Assembly (NCBI GenBank): GCA_030841965.1
Contig: JAUUSJ010000033.1
Coordinates: 1 to 31,917, forward strand
Direction of reading: 5' to 3'
DNA length: 31,917 nucleotides
Source: Blautia sp.
Lineage (GTDB): Bacteria > Bacillota > Clostridia > Lachnospirales > Lachnospiraceae
The translations under genes were made by a program, and so were the position numbers. Shown in pieces: positions 8,325 to 16,630 of this stretch. Position 1 is the first letter of the stretch. Each line of letters begins with the position of its first letter. The notes below the pieces were generated by a model that ran no database searches, was not told where the DNA came from, and worked only from the letters and a program-made list of their open reading frames with translations.

Positions 8325-8780
8325 ATGAAAAGTAAATTATACTATGCGCTGGCGAATTTGCGTGAACTTAGAGAGGGGAAACTTAGAGCGGTTAAAAAGT
8401 ATATATTTTGTCTTCTTGTCTTTCTTGGTCTGTTTTTGGTGGGCTGTGAGAGAGAGGGAAGAGATACCTACGAGGTTATCTTAACCGGTGATGCTTCTTC
8501 GGAGTACGAGTGGCAGTATGAAGAAAACCCAGAGGGAATTGTGGAAAATATTAGAAATGAATTGATAGAGCTAGAGGATGATGGGGATGAGATAAAATAT
8601 AGTTTTGTATTTTCGGGTAAGCATAGGGGAGAGACAGAGCTAGTATTTTCTTATAAAGATGAATCAGATGAAAAAATAGAAAAAACAGTGAGAATTAAGT
8701 TAAGAGTTCTCAAGAATAATGAAATTGTAGAAAAAGAGATAGAAAAGTCAGATGACGATATAGAGATTGTGATTGAGTAG
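8325..8780 (+). CDS. Small lipoprotein, possible chagasin-like (I42) fold
   Basis: 151-residue predicted lipoprotein. The lipobox LVGC follows a hydrophobic stretch (YIFCLLVFLGLFLVGC), but the n-region before it is long (about 25 residues) and basic, so the true start may lie further in. The mature part (EVILTGDASSEYEWQYEENPEGIV, then YSFVFSGKHRGETELVFSYK) follows the strand pattern of I42 cysteine-protease inhibitors. In those, loop NPTTGY precedes W and a GETxLxFxY strand precedes RPW. Here the loops read DASSEY and KDESDE and the middle glycine loop is missing, so inhibitory activity is doubtful. The C-terminus is highly charged. ATG 8325 has GATGAGG upstream; ATG 8313 is a possible alternative. 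The fold call is pattern recognition only. Confidence 0.7.
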   Translation: MKSKLYYALANLRELREGKLRAVKKYIFCLLVFLGLFLVGCEREGRDTYEVILTGDASSEYEWQYEENPEGIVENIRNELIELEDDGDEIKYSFVFSGKHRGETELVFSYKDESDEKIEKTVRIKLRVLKNNEIVEKEIEKSDDDIEIVIE

Positions 8781-8821
8781 ACAAATATTTAATAAAATTA
8801 GTCGATACGAACAAAAAGTTC

Positions 8822-8850
8822 TTGAAAATATAGTAAAAAGGATATATACT
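8822..8850 (+). promoter_or_regulatory. Sigma-A promoter of Ig-like protein gene
   Basis: TTGAAA (8822-8827), a 17-base spacer and TATACT (8845-8850) lie 50 bases before the start codon at 8900. Spacing and hexamers are near consensus. Confidence 0.8.
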
Positions 8851-8899
8851 ATGGTTATTGATGCAAATAACTCTAATCACAATCTAAGGAGGAAATAGG

Positions 8900-10663
8900 A
8901 TGAAAAGATTTTCAAAGCTTTTAGCCGTTGCATTAGCATTTTGTATGGTATTTTCTTTGAATTTTATACCGGCATCTGCCGCAAGCGCAACGAGCATTAA
9001 ACTTAGAATCGACGGTTATACATCGAATATAACAGTTGTAAAAGGGGATAAGTTGGCAATTTTTAAATTGGCTCAACCATTAGGAAGTTCCACAGGTGGA
9101 ACTATCTGTACATCTAGCAACACAAATGTTGTCCAGATTGTACCTTCCCAGACATCAGACGCACAGTATATTAAGGCTGTGGGAGCTGGTACAGCTGTCG
9201 TTACAGCGACGGCAAAGAATGGAAGTGGAGCAAAGGGCTCTATCACAGTTAGGGTTGCAAGCAGTGCAAGCAAGGCAAGCTCTATTGATGTAGTTTCTCT
9301 TAATGCGAATACACATAAGGGTGATACAGTTATCCACAAAGACCAGCAGTTATTGTTGAAGGTTTCCACAACTCCAACAGCAGCTTCCAAGATGATGACT
9401 TATACGAGTAGCAATACTAACGTGGCAACGGTAAGTAATACAGGAAGAGTGACAGGTCATAATGCAGGAACAGCCACTATCACAGTAAGGACAAAAGACG
9501 GTTCCAATAAGACAGCGACAGTTAAAGTTACTGTAGTAGCTTCTCAGGGAATCAAAGATAGAGTGATGACAGCAGGCGAGGAAGCAGAAGTATCTGATTT
9601 TATCAGAATTATTCCATCCTCAAAGGCAAACTTTACGACTTATACATCTGACAATGAGAATGTTCTCAAAGTAGTAGATGGCAAGCTTGTCGCAGTATCT
9701 GCAGGTAAAGCGAAAGTTACAGTAAGACATGAAGCTTCAGAATTAGAGAAGACATATACATTTACGGTTCAGCCATCAGAGGTAGATGTAGAGAGCATTA
9801 CTGCATCGAATATCGATGATTTACATAAGGATTCTTCTGTGAAGATTGATGCAAAGGTTCTTCCAGCATCAGCAGACCAGAGCCTAACATACGAAGTGGC
9901 AAACAGCAATATCGCATCTGTAGATTCCAATGGAAATGTTACAGGTAAGAGCAGAGGAACAACTACAATTACTATCAGTTCTGCAAAGAACCCTAGTGTC
10001 ACAAAGACAATCAATGTCACTGTAAAAGAGTATCTGACGAGAGTGACAAGATGGAACACGAATAATGAGACTATGGAATTAGTATTTGGTAATTTCCAGT
10101 GGATTGCGAATGATATGGACGATTTCAATGAGAAACTCCAGAACTTAGTTGGCGAGATTCACAGAAAGCTTGGTTCCAATGCTAGCAATGTTAAGTATGA
10201 GATGGTAAGAAATGGTGTTACCTATACAATTGAAGTTACTTCATCAGGAATGTTAATCAAAGATGCAGATGGCAACCAGGTTGATATCGAGGCATTCCTT
10301 AAGAATGGTCAGGCACCATCAGCAGAGATTAAGATTATCGTTCCAGAGAGCTGGATTACAACTTTATTAAAATATATGGAACAGGGCAATACAGACCAAG
10401 TACTTGAGTACAATGGCGTTGCCATGTCAGCAGCAAACTTTGTTGGATTTGATTTTGAGTTTGGCTCAACGAATAAAGTGACGATTGTTTATAGACCTAC
10501 AAAGCAGACAGAGACTTATACTTATTTCGTATCAAATGGATATCTATATCTAAAGAGTGATACAAGTGGAGATGTAACAAATGACCCTATCATCAAAGAG
10601 AGATTGGCAAATCCAAATTACTTAACATATGTATTCTCTCAGTTAGACCCAGGTTGGTACTAA
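8900..10663 (+). CDS. Secreted bacterial Ig-like (Big_2) domain protein
   Basis: 587-residue extracellular protein. It has a clear Sec signal peptide (MKRFSKLLAVALAFCMVFSL, cleavage likely after ASA near residue 28). Four Big_2-type repeats follow at about 30-120, 123-212, 215-293 and 295-376, each with the family pattern YTSSNTNVATVSNTGRVTG then GTATITV. The last 210 residues (377-587) form a different region rich in aromatic and charged residues that I do not recognise. There is no LPXTG motif, SLH domain or C-terminal TM helix, so the protein is either released or held non-covalently. The ribosome binding site is AAGGAGG. The gene has its own promoter and a strong terminator and is monocistronic. 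Surface adhesion or wall interaction is inferred from the fold only. Confidence 0.9.
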   Translation: MKRFSKLLAVALAFCMVFSLNFIPASAASATSIKLRIDGYTSNITVVKGDKLAIFKLAQPLGSSTGGTICTSSNTNVVQIVPSQTSDAQYIKAVGAGTAVVTATAKNGSGAKGSITVRVASSASKASSIDVVSLNANTHKGDTVIHKDQQLLLKVSTTPTAASKMMTYTSSNTNVATVSNTGRVTGHNAGTATITVRTKDGSNKTATVKVTVVASQGIKDRVMTAGEEAEVSDFIRIIPSSKANFTTYTSDNENVLKVVDGKLVAVSAGKAKVTVRHEASELEKTYTFTVQPSEVDVESITASNIDDLHKDSSVKIDAKVLPASADQSLTYEVANSNIASVDSNGNVTGKSRGTTTITISSAKNPSVTKTINVTVKEYLTRVTRWNTNNETMELVFGNFQWIANDMDDFNEKLQNLVGEIHRKLGSNASNVKYEMVRNGVTYTIEVTSSGMLIKDADGNQVDIEAFLKNGQAPSAEIKIIVPESWITTLLKYMEQGNTDQVLEYNGVAMSAANFVGFDFEFGSTNKVTIVYRPTKQTETYTYFVSNGYLYLKSDTSGDVTNDPIIKERLANPNYLTYVFSQLDPGWY

Positions 10664-10702
10664 AAGATACAAACGATATTAAGGTAATTAAGATATAAGA
10701 AT

Positions 10703-10746
10703 AAAAAGGTTTTCAAAGGAGGTTTTTCCTTTGAAAACCTTTTTTT
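10703..10746 (+). terminator. Strong intrinsic terminator
   Basis: GGTTTTCAAAGGA (10708-10720) pairs perfectly with TCCTTTGAAAACC (10727-10739) over a 6-base loop, extended by A5/T5, and is followed by seven T (10740-10746). The A-tract on the other side makes it potentially bidirectional. Confidence 0.95.
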
Positions 10747-10862
10747 GGGTAATTATAGATAAAAATTTTTGTCAGGCATTCCCTACGTGGAAAAAAGCGG
10801 TGGAGAGATAGTTTGTTTTCATGGAAAATATTGATATTTTTTATTTTTTTATAATCTTATTC
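10747..10862 (+). other. A+T-rich intergenic stretch
   Basis: This lies between the terminator and the next promoter. The last 40 bases are nearly pure A/T with T runs (10830-10860), which may serve as an UP element for the promoter at 10863. I see no gene. Confidence 0.4.
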
Positions 10863-10891
10863 TTTTCAATGATAAATTCGTATGCTATACT
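10863..10891 (+). promoter_or_regulatory. Promoter of the tyrosine-kinase operon
   Basis: TTTTCA (10863-10868), a 17-base spacer and TATACT (10886-10891). The -35 region reads TTCTTTTCAATG, which is also found in the promoter at 15481, and a T-rich stretch lies upstream in both. The 5' leader is about 125 bases before the ATG at 11024. Confidence 0.65.
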
Positions 10892-11023
10892 TAGAACGTT
10901 ATAGCAAATTTATATCATATTTTGTGATAACAGAGAAACATAAAAAAGTATGCTAGATAAATGGTGCGAGAGAATAAATGTATATTTAATTAGGTTTTCA
11001 TATAAAATTTGGAGGGACAAGAG

Positions 11024-12991
11024 ATGAAGACAAAAAGAGTGATAAGTATACTAATGTTGCTATGTTTTATTATTATTTGGCCGAGCAATGCGAGGGCAGA
11101 TATGACGGATATCAACGAGCATGAACAGAGAGTAATTGATGCTGCAATCGAGGGATATGTCTTAGATGGCAAAAAATACGTTGCTACAGAGAGTGGAATT
11201 GCAGCGTTGCAGCGGAAGATGAGGACAGTTGACCTAGATGAGAGAGATGCTGACAATTTAATTGAATCTCAGTTGACAGAGCAAGATTTGGATGAACAGT
11301 TGGAGAAGGGATATATTAAATTAGTGGGTGATGATTCCACTACAGGAACGACGGCCACACCTCAGGGTACTACAGCTGCAGCGCAAGGTACTACTAATGT
11401 ACAGAATACGACAAGTATATCAGGAAATTCCACCACTGCACCTGATTCTACAACGAGTGCTGCGGCAGGAGTTCAGAGCACGACGTCTGGTGGAAGTGGT
11501 AATAATGTGAATCAGCAGGTAAATCAACAAAATAATCAAAGTTCCAATGGAAATTCCAATGCGACAGTTCTAGATAACGATTCTTCTAATACTAGTAGGC
11601 AAAATGCTAGTATATCTCAAAGTTCACAGGCAAAGGCTGCTTCTATCTGGAACGCAGTTGTTTCTGATGCGAACACAGAGAATGAAAAAAGTTCTGGTGA
11701 GGACAGTACCAATGGAAGTTCATCGGGAGTGAATTCGGATAATTCCTCCGGTCAATCAAGCACGGGCTCAAAAACTTCAGCCTTGGAAGAGACGTTGAGT
11801 GAGATAGAGTCCGAGAATAAAGAGAAGAGTGAGTCTTCCTCATATAAGATGCTCTCCGAGGAAGATGCAGATATGAAGATTATATCGGAGACGGACTCGG
11901 ATAAAGTGAGTATCGTGGACAAAAATGGAGATACGATTTTATCCTACACAGATTCTGATGTGAAAAGTAAGGGAATTGAGGGCAATGTAATTCACACGGA
12001 ATGGTTAATTCCTCTTAGTTTGATATTATTATTTATTAGCGTTGTATTTATCTATGTAGAATATAAGCAAGGTTGCTATAATAAGACGAGAGACGGCGTA
12101 GCTCCAAGCAAGAAGGTAAGAAGCATTTTGTCAATTGCTATGAGGTTGATATTGATTGTCTGTATTGTACTTGTCCTTATTCCAGCTGGATTATTCTCAA
12201 GCTTATTTAGAAGCTCTTCTGTTATGCAGGCTTTAAATAATAGCAGTTATTATGAGTATGCCTACGCTGAGATGGCAAAAAATACAGTGCGTATTTTGGA
12301 GGAAAATGATATCGATAGTCTTGCATTGGCGGATGTTTTAGATTATGATGATTTTGTCTTAGTAATTAAGCAACAAATAGAAAAGCAATTATCTACATTA
12401 GATGAAGAACTCAGCATTGACAAAACACAGGAGAATGTCAGTGAGAAGCTGAATGAGTACTATAAAGATGCCGAGGAAAAGCAGTTAGAGGAGAGTGGAG
12501 TTACAGAGACAAAAGAGGAGAAAAAGGCGAGAAAAGTTCAGAGAAAAGAAAAGGTAAATATTATTACGAATAGTATTATGACAAATTATAAAAAATATGC
12601 TGATTTTTATTTAGCTCATTTTATTCGACAGGTCAAGAGAGATTTAAGAGCTGTATTCCAGATAGTTCTTCCTATAGCAGGATTGACGATTCTTGTAAAT
12701 ATATTCGCTTTATATCATTTATATCGCAGAAGATATAAGGGAGTTGGATATATCGGAGGCTCTATGGCGGTGACAGCTCTCATTACATTAATCGCTTCTG
12801 GTGCTATTTATAAGATAAAACCGTACGCGAATCTCTATTTATCACCAGGATATTTATATCAGTTTGTCTTAGATTATTTTACTCAAGGAGCGAAGACATA
12901 TTTGATTATCTCCGCTTTCCTACTAGTTTTAGCGGTAATCGTTCTTATATTGAATAAAATTATATTTCCGAAAAAACGATATGTCGGTTGA
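11024..12991 (+). CDS. Unrecognised polytopic membrane protein of the CpsBCD operon
   Basis: 655-residue envelope protein of unknown function. The signal peptide is residues 1-26 (VISILMLLCFIIIWPSNARA). A 75-residue charged segment follows, then a long Ser/Thr/Asn/Gln-rich low-complexity region (about 100-265), as in extracellular linkers. Five further hydrophobic helices are predicted at about 326-346, 365-392, 543-565, 576-596 and 623-646. Between the second and third is a charged, probably coiled-coil loop of 150 residues with many Lys/Glu. The ATG at 11024 has GGAGGG upstream; a TTG at 11009 would overlap that site and is rejected. It is first in an operon with CpsB-, CpsC- and CpsD-like genes, so it may be a sensor, an assembly factor or a substrate of the kinase. 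Confidence 0.85.
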   Translation: MKTKRVISILMLLCFIIIWPSNARADMTDINEHEQRVIDAAIEGYVLDGKKYVATESGIAALQRKMRTVDLDERDADNLIESQLTEQDLDEQLEKGYIKLVGDDSTTGTTATPQGTTAAAQGTTNVQNTTSISGNSTTAPDSTTSAAAGVQSTTSGGSGNNVNQQVNQQNNQSSNGNSNATVLDNDSSNTSRQNASISQSSQAKAASIWNAVVSDANTENEKSSGEDSTNGSSSGVNSDNSSGQSSTGSKTSALEETLSEIESENKEKSESSSYKMLSEEDADMKIISETDSDKVSIVDKNGDTILSYTDSDVKSKGIEGNVIHTEWLIPLSLILLFISVVFIYVEYKQGCYNKTRDGVAPSKKVRSILSIAMRLILIVCIVLVLIPAGLFSSLFRSSSVMQALNNSSYYEYAYAEMAKNTVRILEENDIDSLALADVLDYDDFVLVIKQQIEKQLSTLDEELSIDKTQENVSEKLNEYYKDAEEKQLEESGVTETKEEKKARKVQRKEKVNIITNSIMTNYKKYADFYLAHFIRQVKRDLRAVFQIVLPIAGLTILVNIFALYHLYRRRYKGVGYIGGSMAVTALITLIASGAIYKIKPYANLYLSPGYLYQFVLDYFTQGAKTYLIISAFLLVLAVIVLILNKIIFPKKRYVG

Positions 12992-13037
12992 GGAGAATAA
13001 GACAGGGAGTGAAGAGTTTTAGAAAGGGAATAGAAAA

Positions 13038-13769
13038 ATGAGACAATCAGAAGGGCTATTTGATATGCATAGTCATATTTTACCTGGATTAGATGACGGC
13101 GCTAGAGATTTGGAGGAGACGAAGAAGCTGATAGATATCGCATATAGTCAAGGAATTCGACATATTTTGGCGACACCGCATTATATAGAGGGAGAAAATT
13201 CGTACACAAAAGCTGAGCTTTTGGAATGTTTTGAGACGATAAAGGATATGGAAGAAAAAATTTATCCAGACCTAAAACTTTATCTGGGACATGAAATTTT
13301 CTATAGTATTAGTGTAGTAGAAGATTTGAACGAGGGAGAAATTCAGACCCTAAATGGAGGGAGATATGTGTTAGTGGAGTTTCCAAACCATATCTCCTAC
13401 AGAGAATTGCAACAGGCTATGAGAAATCTGATACAGGCATGCTATAGACCGATTATTGCACATATGGAGAGATATGAATGTCTGTTTAAGCAGAGAGAAA
13501 GATTGCAAGAGCTTAAGAAGATGGGTGTTTATTTTCAGATGAATGTAGGTAGTATGATAGGAGGCTTTTTTGACAGCCGAGTGAGAGAATGTAGAAGGCT
13601 GATTTTAGAGGGAGAAATCCAATTATTGGGAACAGATATGCATAGCGTAAAGTATCGCCCACCGAGAATGGCAGAGGCGATGGAGTGGCTCAATAAAAAA
13701 TTGCCTGATGGATTAAGAGAAAAATTACTATACGAAAATCCTACTAAGATATTAAATGATGAGATTTAA
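13038..13769 (+). CDS. CpsB/CapC-type PHP tyrosine-protein phosphatase
   Basis: 243-residue manganese-dependent phosphatase of the PHP superfamily, which dephosphorylates the tyrosine tail of the partner kinase in Gram-positive capsule systems. Metal-site motifs are all present: DMHSHILPGLDDG (Asp9, His11, His13), TPHY, GHEIFYS, HMERY and GTDMHS (Asp200, His202). The length matches the family. AAGGGA precedes the ATG. The gene lies 46 bases after the membrane protein gene and 23 bases before the CpsC-like gene, so co-transcription is likely. Related PHP domains also occur in histidinol phosphatases, but the linked kinase makes the tyrosine phosphatase role the best reading. Confidence 0.92.
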   Translation: MRQSEGLFDMHSHILPGLDDGARDLEETKKLIDIAYSQGIRHILATPHYIEGENSYTKAELLECFETIKDMEEKIYPDLKLYLGHEIFYSISVVEDLNEGEIQTLNGGRYVLVEFPNHISYRELQQAMRNLIQACYRPIIAHMERYECLFKQRERLQELKKMGVYFQMNVGSMIGGFFDSRVRECRRLILEGEIQLLGTDMHSVKYRPPRMAEAMEWLNKKLPDGLREKLLYENPTKILNDEI

Positions 13770-13792
13770 CGATAGGAGTGGAGGAAATTATA

Positions 13793-14539
13793 ATGGAACA
13801 AAACCAGAGACAAAATCAGTACGACGAAGTCGAGATTGATTTGAAAGAGCTATTTGGCGTCATTTTAAACAAGATATGGATTATTATTATTGTGGGCATA
13901 CTGGGAACAGTTATCGCAGGGCTGTATACAACTGTATTTATTGCTCCACAGTATACTTCTTCATCTATGATTTTTATTTTGACAAAGACAACAAGTATTA
14001 CATCATTGGCTGATATCCAGCTTGGAAGCCAATTGACCTCGGATTATAAGGTATTGATTACAAGTAGACCTGTTGTCGAGAAGGTAATTAGCAACCTAAA
14101 ATTGGATATGAGCTATAATCAGCTTTGCAGCAAGATATCAGTGGAGAATCAGACAGATACCCGTATCTTGACGATGACGGTGACAGACCCTGACCCATAT
14201 ACAGCGAAGATGATTGTAGATGAGTTGACCAATGTTGTGGTAGAGCGTGTGGCTGAGATTATGGACACGGACGAGCCAGGTATCGTGGAGAATGGAAATA
14301 TCGCAGAGGCGCCTTCCACCCCGAATATGAAGAAAAATTGTCTGATGGGAGGACTAGTTGGAGTTCTATTATCGGGCGGTATTATTGTGCTATTATTCTT
14401 ATTGGATGATTCTATTAAGAGTGCGGATGATGTTGAGAAATATCTGGAAATTAATGTATTAGGCTCGATTCCTAGCTTTGATGAGAGCGAAAACAAGAAC
14501 TCAGGTACAAAGAAGAAGAAGAAAATCATTAGAAGTTAG
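13793..14539 (+). CDS. CpsC/Wzz-like polysaccharide chain-length/kinase adaptor
   Basis: 248-residue membrane protein of the polysaccharide co-polymerase family. It has TM helices at about 28-50 (IWIIIIVGILGTVIAGLY) and 183-205 (NCLMGGLVGVLLSGGIIVLL) around a 130-residue external domain typical of Wzz proteins. The external domain carries the usual SSSMIFILT and SRPVVEKVISNL segments, and PSTPNMKKN precedes TM2. The short cytoplasmic C-terminus ends in a Lys-rich stretch (GTKKKKKIIRS). In Firmicutes this protein activates the separate CpsD kinase. The ATG at 13793 has GGAGG 8 bases upstream; the upstream GTG at 13778 is less likely. The kinase gene follows 12 bases later. Confidence 0.92.
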   Translation: MEQNQRQNQYDEVEIDLKELFGVILNKIWIIIIVGILGTVIAGLYTTVFIAPQYTSSSMIFILTKTTSITSLADIQLGSQLTSDYKVLITSRPVVEKVISNLKLDMSYNQLCSKISVENQTDTRILTMTVTDPDPYTAKMIVDELTNVVVERVAEIMDTDEPGIVENGNIAEAPSTPNMKKNCLMGGLVGVLLSGGIIVLLFLLDDSIKSADDVEKYLEINVLGSIPSFDESENKNSGTKKKKKIIRS

Positions 14540-14551
14540 GGGTGAGTAGGG

Positions 14552-15292
14552 ATGAAAAGAGTAGAAATTAATGTGAATGAGAAGCTGAATTTTCAGGTGA
14601 CAGAGGCTTTTAAAATATTGAGGACGAATATAGGATTTTGTGGCAGTGATATAAAAGTGATTTCTTTTACAAGCTGTGCCTCCGACGAGGGAAAAAGTAG
14701 TGTTTCCTTTAGAAATGCCTTATCTTTTGCAGAGGCAGGGAAAAAGGTATTATATATTGATTCAGACATACGAAATTCTGTATTTGTATCTCGATATCAG
14801 GTGAGTGAGGCAACAGATGGATTGACACATTATCTGGCAGGTCAAAAGGAGATAGAAGATATTATTTATGATACAAATAAGGACAATCTTCATATTATTT
14901 TTACAGGTCCTGTTGCACCAAATCCTACAGAGCTTTTGGGAGGAGAGGCATTCCAAACCTTATTGAGATGGGCGAGAGAGAATTATGACTATGTTTTTGT
15001 CGACTGCCCACCGCTTGGAAGTGTAATCGATGCCGCAATTATCGCACAGTATTGTGACGGAGCGATTCTTGTTATCGAGAATAATGCGATTAGCTATCAT
15101 TTTGTTCAAAAAGTAAAGGGACAGCTGGAAAAGAGTGGATGTCGTATATTAGGGGCTGTCTTGAATAAGGTAGATATGTCTAAGAGAGGATATTATGGAA
15201 AATACGGCAAATACGGCAAGTATGGAAAGTATGGATATGGCAAATATGGATACGGATACGGAAATACAGCAAACGAAGAGAAAAAGAGATAA
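14552..15292 (+). CDS. CpsD/CapB-type bacterial tyrosine kinase
   Basis: 246-residue BY-kinase, cytosolic and docked on the CpsC-like partner. Walker A is SCASDEGKSS (Lys48, Ser49), Walker A' is VLYIDSDIR (Asp70, Asp72) and Walker B is VFVDCPP (Asp151). The C-terminal tail is unusual: between residues 214 and 236 it holds ten tyrosines in GKY and GYG repeats. These are the expected autophosphorylation cluster but far more regular than the usual scattered tyrosines. At the DNA level the tail is a run of related 9-base units (ggcaaatac, ggcaagtat, ggaaagtat), a slippage-prone tract. The gene is last in its operon, followed by a terminator 20 bases later. Confidence 0.94.
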   Translation: MKRVEINVNEKLNFQVTEAFKILRTNIGFCGSDIKVISFTSCASDEGKSSVSFRNALSFAEAGKKVLYIDSDIRNSVFVSRYQVSEATDGLTHYLAGQKEIEDIIYDTNKDNLHIIFTGPVAPNPTELLGGEAFQTLLRWARENYDYVFVDCPPLGSVIDAAIIAQYCDGAILVIENNAISYHFVQKVKGQLEKSGCRILGAVLNKVDMSKRGYYGKYGKYGKYGKYGYGKYGYGYGNTANEEKKR

Positions 15293-15312
15293 AGATAGAG
15301 AAAGATAAAAAG

Positions 15313-15354
15313 CGAGGAGAAGAAGATAGAGATATTTTCTTCTCCTCGTTTTTT
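15313..15354 (+). terminator. Terminator of tyrosine-kinase operon
   Basis: CGAGGAGAAGAA (15313-15324) pairs perfectly with TTCTTCTCCTCG (15337-15348) over a 12-base loop and is followed by six T. Confidence 0.94.
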
Positions 15355-15480
15355 ATTTGGCAAGGATATGGTTGCCATATAGGTATGAGCAGATATCTGA
15401 CAGTTAAGTGTAGGGAATATTATAGTAAGAGTTATCTAAAATCCTATAGAAAATTGTAAGATTTTATTTTTTCATTTTTC

Positions 15481-15509
15481 TTTTCAATGGAAGGGGTGTG
15501 TGGTATACT
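15481..15509 (+). promoter_or_regulatory. Promoter of lipoprotein gene
   Basis: TTTTCA (15481-15486), a 17-base spacer and TATACT (15504-15509), 38 bases before the start codon. The -35 region TTCTTTTCAATG matches that of the promoter at 10863. Confidence 0.7.
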
Positions 15510-15547
15510 GAGAGGGAAAGAATAGAAGGAAAATTAGAGGAGAAACT

Positions 15548-16576
15548 ATGAGAAGACAAAACTGTTTTTATATAATATTAATAGGATGCTTTCTATTGAG
15601 TATGGTTTTAAGTGGATGTTCTAAGCAGGAGAACTCAGAGGATATGAGTTCGAATGAGGAGCTAAGTTCCAGCGAGAACACTACCTCCACTGAGAATACT
15701 GCCTCTGATGAGGCGAGTGGACAAAGCGGTAGTGATGAAGAGATTCCAACAAACTTGAATCAGGGGATGAACAAAGAGGTATTTGTAAAATTAGAGCAGT
15801 TAGAGAAGCTTGCGAATGATTATAAGCAGGAGAATCCAGATAATACGGATACAGCTTCACTCTTGGTCGCAAAGTATCTAAGAAGTGGGAATGAGAACTA
15901 TCAGTCTACCGACTGGAATATGTTGGCGGGGTACCCAGACGAGGGATTTGAGACCTATGTTTTGGAGAACGGGGAAGACGGTCTCGCTGATTTTAGAAGT
16001 AATGCGACCGTGATTGACCCAGGTACGGGGAATGAGATTGAGTTTTCTCATTTGATAGCAAGTGTGAATCTGGCTATTCGACAGGCTCAGATGGAGAGTG
16101 AGGTTGAGGAGCCTTATGTGGATTACGGAAGCTGGGGAGGAGATTTACTGCAGCTTTGTAGAGAGATAAAGAATGAAGGCATAGATTCTTCCTCGTGGAA
16201 GGAAGAGATGGTAACTCGGATAGGAGATGAGAATTCTTCCTTTAATCGAAATGATTTGTATGCAGATTTGGATGCCTGCAATATGAAGGATTTTTTTGAG
16301 GAGAATATGAGTTTGTCACAGGCATTTTATCGATATTATTATGATATTCTAGAAAAGTCAGAGACGACAAGATATCAATATTTCTATGAGAATCATTTTG
16401 AGGGAGTATCAGGAGAGGAAGAATTGGCGCAGAGAATGCAGTCGATTTTTCAAGATGAAGAGTCATTGATTCCTCAGGTTTTAATTAGTACAGAGAATTT
16501 AGATGCCACGGAGGATGCGTATTTGATATCTACAGCATGTGAGGCGTTAGCACAAAAGATAGTAGAGAATAATTAA
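15548..16576 (+). CDS. Lipoprotein of unknown function
   Basis: 342-residue predicted lipoprotein. The signal peptide ends in lipobox LSGC with Cys24. A Ser/Glu/Thr-rich linker of about 45 residues follows, then an acidic globular domain of about 270 residues. That domain contains EIEFSHLIAS (His168) and, 28 residues later, GSWGGDLLQL (Trp196, Asp199). The pairing of a conserved-looking His with a WGGD motif could be an active or binding site, but I cannot assign it to a family. It has its own promoter after the kinase operon terminator. The shared promoter sequence suggests expression together with that operon. The ribosome binding site is TTAGAGGAG. Confidence 0.88.
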   Translation: MRRQNCFYIILIGCFLLSMVLSGCSKQENSEDMSSNEELSSSENTTSTENTASDEASGQSGSDEEIPTNLNQGMNKEVFVKLEQLEKLANDYKQENPDNTDTASLLVAKYLRSGNENYQSTDWNMLAGYPDEGFETYVLENGEDGLADFRSNATVIDPGTGNEIEFSHLIASVNLAIRQAQMESEVEEPYVDYGSWGGDLLQLCREIKNEGIDSSSWKEEMVTRIGDENSSFNRNDLYADLDACNMKDFFEENMSLSQAFYRYYYDILEKSETTRYQYFYENHFEGVSGEEELAQRMQSIFQDEESLIPQVLISTENLDATEDAYLISTACEALAQKIVENN

Positions 16577-16630
16577 GAAATTGTGGAGAGATACCTATAG
16601 TAATAGATAGATTCATTTAGAAAGGAAAAT

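Noticed and set aside
9155..10128. Several 60-119 residue minus-strand frames opposite the Ig-like gene
   Set aside because: All are antisense shadows of repeated Thr/Val/Ser-rich coding sequence without start signals.
11009..11023. TTG start for the 655-residue membrane protein
   Set aside because: It would overlap the GGAGGG that serves the ATG at 11024 and disrupt the signal peptide start.
15181..15262. CRISPR-like short repeats in the kinase tail
   Set aside because: The 9-base units are tandem, in frame and encode GKY; there are no spacers.
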